A stretch of DNA of 64,000 nucleotides from Nothopassalora personata. Lineage: Eukaryota > Ascomycota > Dothideomycetes > Mycosphaerellales > Mycosphaerellaceae. Positions within the stretch are counted from its first letter, which is position 1. The number at the start of each line of letters is the position of its first letter. The translations under genes and the position numbers were made by a program. The notes below the pieces were generated by a model. That model did no database searches, had not been told where the DNA came from, and saw nothing but the letters and a program-made list of their open reading frames with translations. Below, in pieces: positions 55,030-62,186 of the stretch. The stretch is from positions 1,302,001-1,366,000 of the forward strand of contig CM066293.1 in the NCBI GenBank assembly GCA_033816765.1, written 5' to 3'.

Positions 55030-57459
55030 TCAGTACGGCGAATTGACGACCTCTTTTCTACTGAGGTAGCTGCCGCGGCCCTTGCGGTGAGGCGTTGCAG
55101 GAGGCGCCATGATAGAGTCACGTGTTGGCCTCTGAAGCTGAGCGCGTCTTACGGAGTCCACCTCATTCGGCAAGGCAACGACGATGTTCTTATCCGACCC
55201 AAAACGGAAGTTGTCAGCCTTGACTTCCTCAGCATAACGCTTTATACTGTATGGGTCCTTCCTTCCTTGCAGGAGCTTCTTGAGTGACCACGTGACGATG
55301 AAAGGACCAGTAGCAGTGATTATAGTGGTCTCTTCCTTGCCTTCACCGGTGTTGAAGCGAGCAGGAGTGAATGAAATGGGTGACTTAGTCTCGTGTTGGA
55401 ACTGGGCAACGTGGGAAGGTGTGAGACCAAGGCGGCGAGGCTGTGGCTTGCTGTCCTTCGCAAATGCCTTCTCGAAGCCGAGCTTGCCTTCGTTCTTGCC
55501 TTCGTGCTGTAGCGCATCGATGAGGAGAAGGTAGTTCTTGGTTGTGGCAAGAACCCATCTGCCGTCTGCACTGACGTCCATGCCAATGATGGGGTCGCCG
55601 AGCGCGGGCAATGCAGTCTTGGCGTTGATTCCGAGCCGGTCGAACATGCGGATGTCACCCTTGTTTGAGGCAACGGCAATGTACCCCTTCTCGGTAGTAG
55701 CTGCTGCCGAAAAGTCGTTCTTGCTAACGTACTGCTTCAGCTCGCTGTCAGCCAGTTTGTTGCCGCTGAGACGTGGGTCAACACGGTACAGAGCATTCTT
55801 CGACAGACCCAAGAAAGTCTGCGTATCTGTCGTCTGGGCAAACTTGTTCTCCGGCGCAAAGGTATTGATGGGTATGTCATCGTGAACCTTCCACTCGTCA
55901 ACGACCTTTCCAGTTTCGAGATCCATGCGATACAGGCTGTTGGGATCGCTCTCGTTCTGAAGAACCATGTTGCGGTCTGACATGTGCAGCATGACCTTCT
56001 TCGGCGAGAATGACTTGCCCTTAGGCGTTGCGACGTTGTTGATGGCGGTGCTGAACTCCAACTTATTGTCGTCGTTATGCCTGAACACTCCGATCTTGTT
56101 GCCGCGCACCACGAATGACCTGTCGATCTTGGCGCCCACCGCCAGCTGGCTGTTGACGGTTCCATCTTTGTCCAAACCTTCCGCCTCATCTTCGTCCTCA
56201 TCTTCATCGTAGTCGGGTGTCCCTGGACGATCAAAAGCATCCTCAAACTCGTCCTCTTCCTCATCTTCCTCGGCCGCCTCGCGCTCACGTTCATCATCCT
56301 TAGTGTCCTCAAGCACAAGGTCATTGAACGCATCGAGGACGTAGTCTCGCTCGGCATCCTTGACCGCCTTGCCCCACTTTGTGTGGTTGAGATGCTCCCA
56401 AAGTGCTTGCATCAGACCTTGCTGGAATGCCTCCTCGGTCTCGCGGTCCTTGAACTTCAGTAACCATGAGTACGCCGAGCCGTCTTCTGTGTAGTGGTTG
56501 AATATGAAGCTCAGATACTCGAAGTTGAAGACTGGGTTGATGTCTGGCACCACCTCTTGACTGAGCCATTGCTTCTTCTCGCCCGTGATTTGCAACCAGT
56601 ATGTCCAGTTCCCGGTCTCGGCCACGATCGCCTGTACATCGGGATCTTGCAGTAGAAATGTACCCGACTGGAAGTCGAACAAATGAAGCTCGGCCTCTTG
56701 GTTGACCAGCACTTCCCTGCTGTTTGGTGCTTCGCGCGGTGCTGGGGCTTTGGTGGGCGTTTGCTCGACAGCTCGGCTCTGGGGCACGACCGCCTTCTTA
56801 GTGGAGTCGCGTGCCATCGCAGAGTCTTCGATGGTGCGTAGGTCGTTCAGCGATTGTGCGATGGGCGAGACGGTCGGGGAGCGCGTGGTGGGGCTGGTGA
56901 TTGGGCTCGCTGCGGGAACCGGCTCGTCGTCGAACTGGAACTCCTCGAGCTGCTTCTCGGTAGCGTGTTGCCGACTCTTCTTGTACTTGCGCTCGTACTG
57001 GCACTGCGCCGCTACAAGCTCGAAGGCGGTTGCCGTCTCTGGTCTCGTGGATGGGTCGCAAACGAATTCGAAGAGGTCGCCGTCGTCGCCGGAGAAGTCG
57101 TTCCAGGCGAGCACGATCTCTCCGTCCTGTCTCAGCAGCACACGAAAGTGCAGCTCCTCGTCAAGCAAAAAGACCTTTTCGTCCTGGTCTCCAAGCGCGT
57201 CGATCGCGCCTTCCTCTCCGCCCTCTTCGTCCAACAGCTCGGCCTCTCCTTCCTCGTATGCGCGTTGGATCACAAGCTGGTACTGGAACTCCGCGCCGGT
57301 CTTGCGGATGTATGCAGCCGCGTCCTTGAAGATGAGCTCGCTGTAGCCTTTGGGCGATTGTGGTCGAACGAGGTACAGACAACCCTGGTTCAGTTCGGCG
57401 ATGTCCTCCTTGCTGGATTTGCTGAAGAGGTACGACGAGAGAGACTTTAGTGCGAACAT
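55030..57459 (-). CDS. VID27: Vid27 family protein with C-terminal beta-propeller
   Basis: A single exon encodes 809 aa from the ATG at 57459 (MFALKSLSSYLFSKSSKEDI). The N-terminal part includes a PH-like region and FLLDEELHFRVLLRQDGEIV, a disordered Pro/Thr-rich linker (about 190-245), then HLFDFQSGTFLLQDPDVQAI and WLLKFKDRETEEAFQQGLMQ. A very acidic tract (EEDEEEDEFEDAFDRP, DEDEDEDEAEG) precedes the propeller, which carries LHMSDRNMVLQNESDPNSLY, WKVHDDIPINTFAPENKFAQ, SNKGDIRMFDRLGINAKTAL and ADGRWVLATTKNYLLLID. In yeast, VID27 was linked to vacuole import and degradation of fructose-1,6-bisphosphatase; the mechanism is unclear. Cytoplasmic. Length fits the family. Confidence 0.94.
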   Translation of the reverse strand: MFALKSLSSYLFSKSSKEDIAELNQGCLYLVRPQSPKGYSELIFKDAAAYIRKTGAEFQYQLVIQRAYEEGEAELLDEEGGEEGAIDALGDQDEKVFLLDEELHFRVLLRQDGEIVLAWNDFSGDDGDLFEFVCDPSTRPETATAFELVAAQCQYERKYKKSRQHATEKQLEEFQFDDEPVPAASPITSPTTRSPTVSPIAQSLNDLRTIEDSAMARDSTKKAVVPQSRAVEQTPTKAPAPREAPNSREVLVNQEAELHLFDFQSGTFLLQDPDVQAIVAETGNWTYWLQITGEKKQWLSQEVVPDINPVFNFEYLSFIFNHYTEDGSAYSWLLKFKDRETEEAFQQGLMQALWEHLNHTKWGKAVKDAERDYVLDAFNDLVLEDTKDDEREREAAEEDEEEDEFEDAFDRPGTPDYDEDEDEDEAEGLDKDGTVNSQLAVGAKIDRSFVVRGNKIGVFRHNDDNKLEFSTAINNVATPKGKSFSPKKVMLHMSDRNMVLQNESDPNSLYRMDLETGKVVDEWKVHDDIPINTFAPENKFAQTTDTQTFLGLSKNALYRVDPRLSGNKLADSELKQYVSKNDFSAAATTEKGYIAVASNKGDIRMFDRLGINAKTALPALGDPIIGMDVSADGRWVLATTKNYLLLIDALQHEGKNEGKLGFEKAFAKDSKPQPRRLGLTPSHVAQFQHETKSPISFTPARFNTGEGKEETTIITATGPFIVTWSLKKLLQGRKDPYSIKRYAEEVKADNFRFGSDKNIVVALPNEVDSVRRAQLQRPTRDSIMAPPATPHRKGRGSYLSRKEVVNSPY

Positions 57460-58117
57460 GCTAGTGGCGTATGCGACGTCGGAGGATATGCTGGTGCATC
57501 ACGAGCACACTCGTCGGCATGAACAAGCTTTATAAAAAAAAGTCCTTGTTGTACTGTTTGTTGTATGACGCCACACGAAACCAGCCTGGTGTGGCTGCTA
57601 CTGCCTAGATGCACGTTTCATTAGGCCTAGCGCGGGGTGATGCTTGGCTGCGACTTTCATTCACCCTTTCTTCGACAACTTCAAACCGCTAGATGTAAGT
57701 CGTATATTCTTCCGTGCACATTCTGGCGTGAGTTTATGCTTCTTCTAGGTTCTGCCTGTCGCTGGCTATGTACTGCGCCTTCATCAGTGTCTAGCAGTGA
57801 GTTATTGCTTGCTTGCCTAGCAAGGTCGGCATACTTGATAAGCTGCGCGCCCCAACGCTACATAGATTTGCACCTTGTGGAGAAGTTGTATCTGGTATAA
57901 GGAGTGCTACTGAATCGCCGGGTTGGACTCTGCGTTAGAAAGCATGGTCGAGTGTGCCTTTTCTTCTGGTAGCCAGCAGCCAGCCTCTCGTCTCCATTGC
58001 AGTACATCAGGACGTCCGGCATGCAGGAGCAAGTTCAAGGACCTGTAAAGTCCGTTCTCCTCATGTCGCGTCCTTAGCATTGAGTAGAATCGGTAACGTT
58101 TTTGCTACCTTGCCTGT
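57460..58117. other. Intergenic, upstream of VID27
   Basis: 658 bases: VID27 promoter on the left side, an A-run near 57534-57541, no coding signal. Confidence 0.45.
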
Positions 58118-58679
58118 ATGTCCTTCAGACTAACACCTTCACAGAGGCACTTCCATCTCATCGAACATGCACAAATGCCCAGTTTTGAATCACAGTCTGG
58201 CATTGGATCTTCACGCAAGAGCCAACTGATCCCCTTGTTGCTCTTGGACCCATCCCTAACATTCATGATTGCCACCGTCGCCGTGACCCACAAATTCTGG
58301 ATGACTGGTGAGGAATTCAAGATCTCAAAGGCTTCGTCGTCTCAGCACTGAACAGCGCCACGCAGGATCAAACCTTGCCATCTCGGACCAGGTGCTCCAT
58401 GCAGCGAGCAATCTTGCCGGCTATGAAGTACTGTCTGGAAGCAAAGAGCACTGCCATGTTCACATGAACGGTCTAACTAGGATGATTTGCTTGAGAGGCG
58501 GGATGGGAAATCTTGGGTTCGAGGGCGGTCTGGAGAGGGTGTTGCTTTGGCATGATACAAACTTCTCGAACACTGTAAGGAGCGAACCGTACTTGCAACG
58601 ACTGGCGAGCACACCTCATTTGCATGCTGCGAAAGCGGGAGCCATTACTGCTGGTATGATCAAGACGGAGCCTGATTGA
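58118..58679 (+). pseudogene. Fungal transcription-factor C-terminal domain relic (DUF3468/PF11951 type), frameshifted and truncated
   Basis: A first frame from the ATG at 58118 reads MSFRLTPSQRHFHLIEHAQM, LLLLDPSLTFMIATVAVTHK, then stops at about 58351. A short piece in a second frame (SALNSATQDQTL, about 58335-58372) is followed by a third frame with SDQVLHAASNLAGYEVLSGS, HVHMNGLTRMICLRGGMGNL and GFEGGLERVLLWHDTNFSN, ending at 58679. The order and the motifs HVHMxGLxxMxxLRGG and GLERVLLWHD match the regulatory domain of fungal Zn2Cys6 factors of the DUF3468 group. No DNA-binding domain is found upstream and the frames are not joined by introns, so it is a relic. Confidence 0.68.
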
Positions 58680-59110
58680 GGACAGATTACTTCAAGTCCA
58701 ACAATGTCGTTGGCTATGACGAGAATTGCTACTGACAATGTCTTTTGAATCGCTTGCTTGACCGATCTGGGCATCATGACTGCCTAATCTTCGAATTGAG
58801 CCACGGCGTGACTGCCCAGTTACGACCAATTGAAGGCCAAGCTCAAGTCGAAGCGAGAGAAAATTCCAGATCCGAATTTCTGAATTTCCGCCCTGGAGCC
58901 TACCAGCTTTGTGTAGACAAGGCAGCTAATGGGGAGGACTGTCGTGGAGGTTGCAATACCAAGGGAAAAGACAGCTGTGGGATAAGATACCTCCTGCAAC
59001 CGCCCGACCACTACCCAAGGTATTAGTACAGTGGCAGTGAACGCTGTATCACGCATCGCCGCTTCAGAAGCAATCTTCGCTTTAGACATGTACTTATGTG
59101 TCTAAAGTGA
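58680..59110. other. Spacer before the AT-rich repeat block
   Basis: 431 bases of ordinary composition. The plus ORF 58745-59026 (MNRLLDRSGHHDCL..) has six Cys but no recognisable family; not called as a gene. Confidence 0.4.
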
Positions 59111-59854
59111 TCATGAGAACAGCCGTGGCTGTGTTTTGCAGGATACCTATGATAAAAGAGCTACAGCCAATCATGTTGTAAATAGGTATTTGACGAGTAC
59201 AAGCTTCTAGATTGAAACGATAGGGTGGATTAGTAACCCTTATGAATTGCTACAGGGTGTGAGACTATCTAGCTACAGAAACAGTATAATATAGTATATA
59301 TGTGCTAAGTCCTAACTAATATAGCTATTAGTTACCTAATTTATAACACTCCTATTTTAGACTAACTACTATAAAGGCAGTCTAATCAACTTAATATTAC
59401 CTATATTGCTATATTAATCTCGAACACCTTTACTAGCCTTAGATACTAGATTAGCTATAAGTAGGTATATACTAAGGATAGCGATCTTGTTAGATCTATA
59501 TATATAAGAGATCTTTATAGACCTACTTTTAGACACCTTTAGGCCTTATCTTTCCGCTTTTAGAAGTAAATAGAAGATTCTCTCGGCTTAAGAAGGCTCT
59601 TATAGCTAGGTAGTAACGTATAGACCTTATAGGTATATATAAAAGAAGCTAGTTCTTTACTAAGCAACTCTCTCTACTTTATACTACTTTATACCTCTCT
59701 TACCCCCTTCTAGACTACTATTAATGTCTACTAACCACCCTATGTAGGCCTGTCCGAGTTGTGGTAGTATAGAGTGGCGCTTATGTAAGCAGGGGTATTT
59801 GCCGGTCCCGGGACCGTAAAATTAGGTTACGTAATATTAACGACTAATGGGTTG

Positions 59855-60345
59855 TGTTAACCTTAGGTTTAGAGGGGGTCCCTTAGGTCCAACTTGCCCT
59901 AATTTCATTTAGGTTTAATTAGACATTTAGGCAAGCTGTTATTGTCTCGTTTTAGGGCTAGTCTCAAAAGAGAGATAAGTTAAGTCACGTGGCGGTATTA
60001 TTCTTTAGAGAGGCTAAAGTAAGCTAAGCGAAGATAAATGATAGGAATAAGAGTTATATTCCAATTAGTAAGATAGTAACATAAGTTAAACGCATTAGAA
60101 CTATAAGGGTTTCTAGCGTTCCTAAATATAAAGGAGATAGAGCGTTTGCTCTCCGTACTCTCTATGCTCTCTATGCTCTCTCGAGATTACCGAGATTAAC
60201 GAGGTTAAGGAGATTACTTTAGTTGCTCTCTCGGTTCCTTAGTTTTATTCCTACGGGTAAGAGGGCACTTCTCGGGCGAAAGCGCCCGCTAATTGTAGAG
60301 GTCTAATTAGTTAGCTTCCTTTAGCCCTAGATTAGAACCGTAACA
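59855..60345 (-). repeat. Candidate 3' LTR of the old gypsy element
   Basis: On the minus strand a purine tract (AAAAGGGGGATAG, about 60346-60358) is followed directly by TGTTACGGTTC, the expected polypurine-tract/LTR junction, which places one LTR end at 60345. The other end is less sure; TGTTAACC at 59855 would give a 491-bp LTR with TGTTA/TAACA ends. No second copy is in the window to confirm it. Confidence 0.5.
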
Positions 60346-60420
60346 CTATCCCCCTTTTAGTCTAGCTCTGTCCTAGAGCTTTATAAGTTATGTTATACTT
60401 CCTTTTCGTGTCTCGTAACG

Positions 60421-60984
60421 ATGTCTTCTTCCTCCTAATCTAAATCTACCGCTCGCCGTAAGAAGAAAGCCTAGTAGATCTTTCGTGACGGCGATACCGC
60501 GATGCGTCCGTGTGATTCTTATTAAAAGGAGGGCCGTGTATGTAAGGTGCATATCTTATCTAGTCGCTGTTCCGAGTGCTAGCAGCGGAATCTAAAGAGT
60601 TGCAATACGAGGGTAACCGAGGGCGAGTAGAAGCGCTTATCGCTTTAGCGGAAGAAATTGTTATAGGAACTAGATACCGCGAAGAGGATTCTTAGTAAAA
60701 GGCAGGATGCCTTAATAGAAGCGTATATAAAGGAAATGCGCCTTCGTAAGCAATTGGATACGGTTAATTAGAAGGTTGCGGAGGGTCGTTCGTTAGAAGA
60801 TCGGTTGTTACTAGGCGAGGATCTAGGGGTGTAGGAGTACGCTATAGCAGACGCGGATCCTAGTGCTCCTAATCTGTCCTTGTCTCCGTAGACCTAGAGT
60901 GCTGTCGAAGGTCTTCTGGACGACTTCTAGCTTTCTCCTTCTAGCGAGACGGTGCCGTCGGTAGCTTAGCCGTCTTCTTCGTAA
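60421..60984 (+). pseudogene. Antisense Zn2Cys6 plus coiled-coil ORF relic inside gypsy element
   Basis: One frame of 188 codons runs from the ATG at 60421 to a TAA at 60982-60984 with no indel but many internal TAG/TAA codons at positions fitting Gln or Trp. Near codons 30-62 it has Cys-x2-Tyr-x6-Cys-x8-Cys-x2-Cys-x7-Cys; the Tyr codon TAT is one G-to-A step from Cys, so the ancestral spacing was an exact Zn2Cys6 binuclear cluster (C-x2-C-x6-C-x8-C-x2-C-x7-C). A Lys/Arg-rich N-terminus (STARRKKKA) precedes it, and a predicted coiled coil follows (ELDTAKRILSKRQDALIEAY, KEMRLRKQLDTVN). It lies between pol and the 3' LTR, opposite in strand to pol. I recall similar small proteins in fungal repeats, but no described function. 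Confidence 0.75.
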
Positions 60985-61024
60985 GGGTATTTATTTATAA
61001 GTTATGTCCCTGTTCTTATTAATT

Positions 61025-61098
61025 AGCTAGGTAGCTTAGTAGTAGAGCGTAAGCTGTCTATACTCTTAAGGTCGTAGGTTCGATTCCTACTCTAGTCG
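61025..61098 (+). tRNA. tRNA-like sequence in retroelement, degenerate
   Basis: The sequence folds partly as a tRNA. Acceptor arm 61025-61031 pairs with 61091-61097 (four Watson-Crick pairs plus two G-U). TA is followed by a D stem GCTT/GAGC with a 7-nt loop (61034-61048), and a perfect T arm GTAGG-TTCGATT-CCTAC (61074-61090). The anticodon arm is abnormal: TAAG (61050-61053) can pair with CTTA (61065-61068) around an 11-nt loop instead of seven, so no anticodon can be assigned. G-U pairs at several stems fit C-to-T damage. Probably not a functional tRNA gene. Confidence 0.45.
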
Positions 61099-61178
61099 TC
61101 CGTTTGCTTAAAAGTTACTATGTCTTATAGTGTAGTTACTTCTAAGCAAGCGCCGTTTTGATACTCCCGAATCTTCTA

Positions 61179-62003
61179 CTAACAGTTTCGTAGGGTTTCT
61201 TTTAGTTCCTAGGTATTTTCTAATTCGTCGTATCCCTTCTATTTAATAAGGTATCGCTAACCCTTTTTATCTAGGATTTTTTCGACTTTAAATTCGTTTT
61301 CTACTTCCGGCTCGAAATGGAAGCTCTCCTAGTAGGGTGTTTCGGCGTCTACGGGTTCCAGCTTAGAGATATAGAAGACTAGGTAGATTTTTGCGTTAGG
61401 TGGTAGTCGTAGTCGATAGTTAACTAGTCCTACGACTTTGTCGATTAAAAATGGTCCGACCTTAACGTGATCTAGTTTCTTAGTCTATCTTCTTATTCTT
61501 AAGTTTTTTGTAAGGAGATAGACCTTATCCCCCTCTTTTAGTAGAGGTGCTATTTTTCTCGTGTCCTACCGTTATTAAGACAGTTTTCGTTATATATCTT
61601 CGATTGCCTTGCGTGTTTCTTTATGTACTTCCTTAAGAGTATCCGTCGTCACGATTGCTCTCTTAGTCTATAGATAGGATCTAGGTGTTCCGAATAGGTT
61701 AGGATCTTTACTAAAGTTTGCATAAAATGGCGTCGTTAAAGTTGTCTCCGATTTGTGGTTATTTAGTGCAATCTACGCTATTAGCAGTAATGAAACCTAG
61801 TTGTCTTATACATAGTTAATATAGTGTCGTAGGTATTGTTCTAGCGTTTATTTTATCCTTTCGGTTTGTCCGTCTATCTCCGGATAATATGCTATTAACA
61901 GCTTATGTTTAATTCCGATCGTTTCTATAAGCGTCTTCTAGTAGTTTAATATAAATAGCTTATCTCTGTCCGTTATAAACGCTTAAGGGAATCCGTAGTA
62001 TCG
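61179..62003 (-). pseudogene. Ty3/gypsy integrase C-terminal part with chromodomain, RIP-inactivated
   Basis: One minus-strand frame of 275 codons has no indel and about ten TAA/TAG stops. It reads RYYGFP, FITDRDKLF (second catalytic Asp), the EQYLRHYINYV region, IALNNHKSETT, TPFYANF, then KKLDHVKVGPFLIDKVVG, FYISKLEPV and a chromodomain with VEKILDKKG, RYLIK, KGYDELENT. Stops replace Gln or the conserved Trp residues, for example in the LIKW and NTW positions. It is a different family from the intact element to the right (low similarity at shared motifs). The upstream part of pol is separated by the younger insertion. Confidence 0.85.
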
Positions 62004-62186
62004 TGTAAGGGCGCGCGTACCAAAGGGTCCGAATGAGATAGTTGTTGTTCTACGAAGCTATGAAAGAGGAGCGCGAGGCGCGGCGGGTACTTAAGCTAAC
62101 GCCAAGCCGCTAGTCCCGATGCAGAAGGTCCGAGGTTCACCCGGGACGACGCATCGTCAGTGAAGGGTCGCGGGCTGCCCGTGACA
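62004..62186 (-). repeat. 3' LTR of young gypsy element (183 bp)
   Basis: In plus orientation it starts TGTAAGGGCGCG at 62004 and ends GCCCGTGACA at 62186, so it has TG..CA termini. A polypurine tract (GAGAGGGGGGG on the minus strand, about 62190-62200) lies three bases away, as expected at the 3' LTR. The length is short for a fungal gypsy LTR and is inferred from one copy only. Confidence 0.72.

Larger units (their letters stand above)
59111..62003. mobile_element. RIP-mutated AT-rich retroelement block (old Ty3/gypsy element, 3' part)
   Basis: From about 59,230 the sequence becomes strongly AT-rich with abundant TA and few CA/TG. It holds, left to right, unidentifiable AT-rich sequence (to about 59,850), a probable LTR ending at 60345, a plus-strand Zn2Cys6 ORF relic (60421-60984), a tRNA-like sequence (61025-61098) and the end of a minus-strand gypsy integrase/chromodomain relic (61179-62003). 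The element is cut at 62003 by the insertion of a younger gypsy element. Every stop I could read in both relic ORFs is TAA or TAG where Gln or Trp is expected. Confidence 0.85.

Noticed and set aside
56702..57450. Long plus-strand ORFs (198-214 codons) across VID27
   Set aside because: They are antisense shadows of the strongly supported VID27 coding sequence; composition mirrors acidic codons.
61063..61069. tRNA-Lys(CTT) reading of the tRNA-like sequence (loop CTCTTAA)
   Set aside because: The bases on each side do not pair as a 5-bp anticodon stem and the variable loop would vanish, so no anticodon is claimed.
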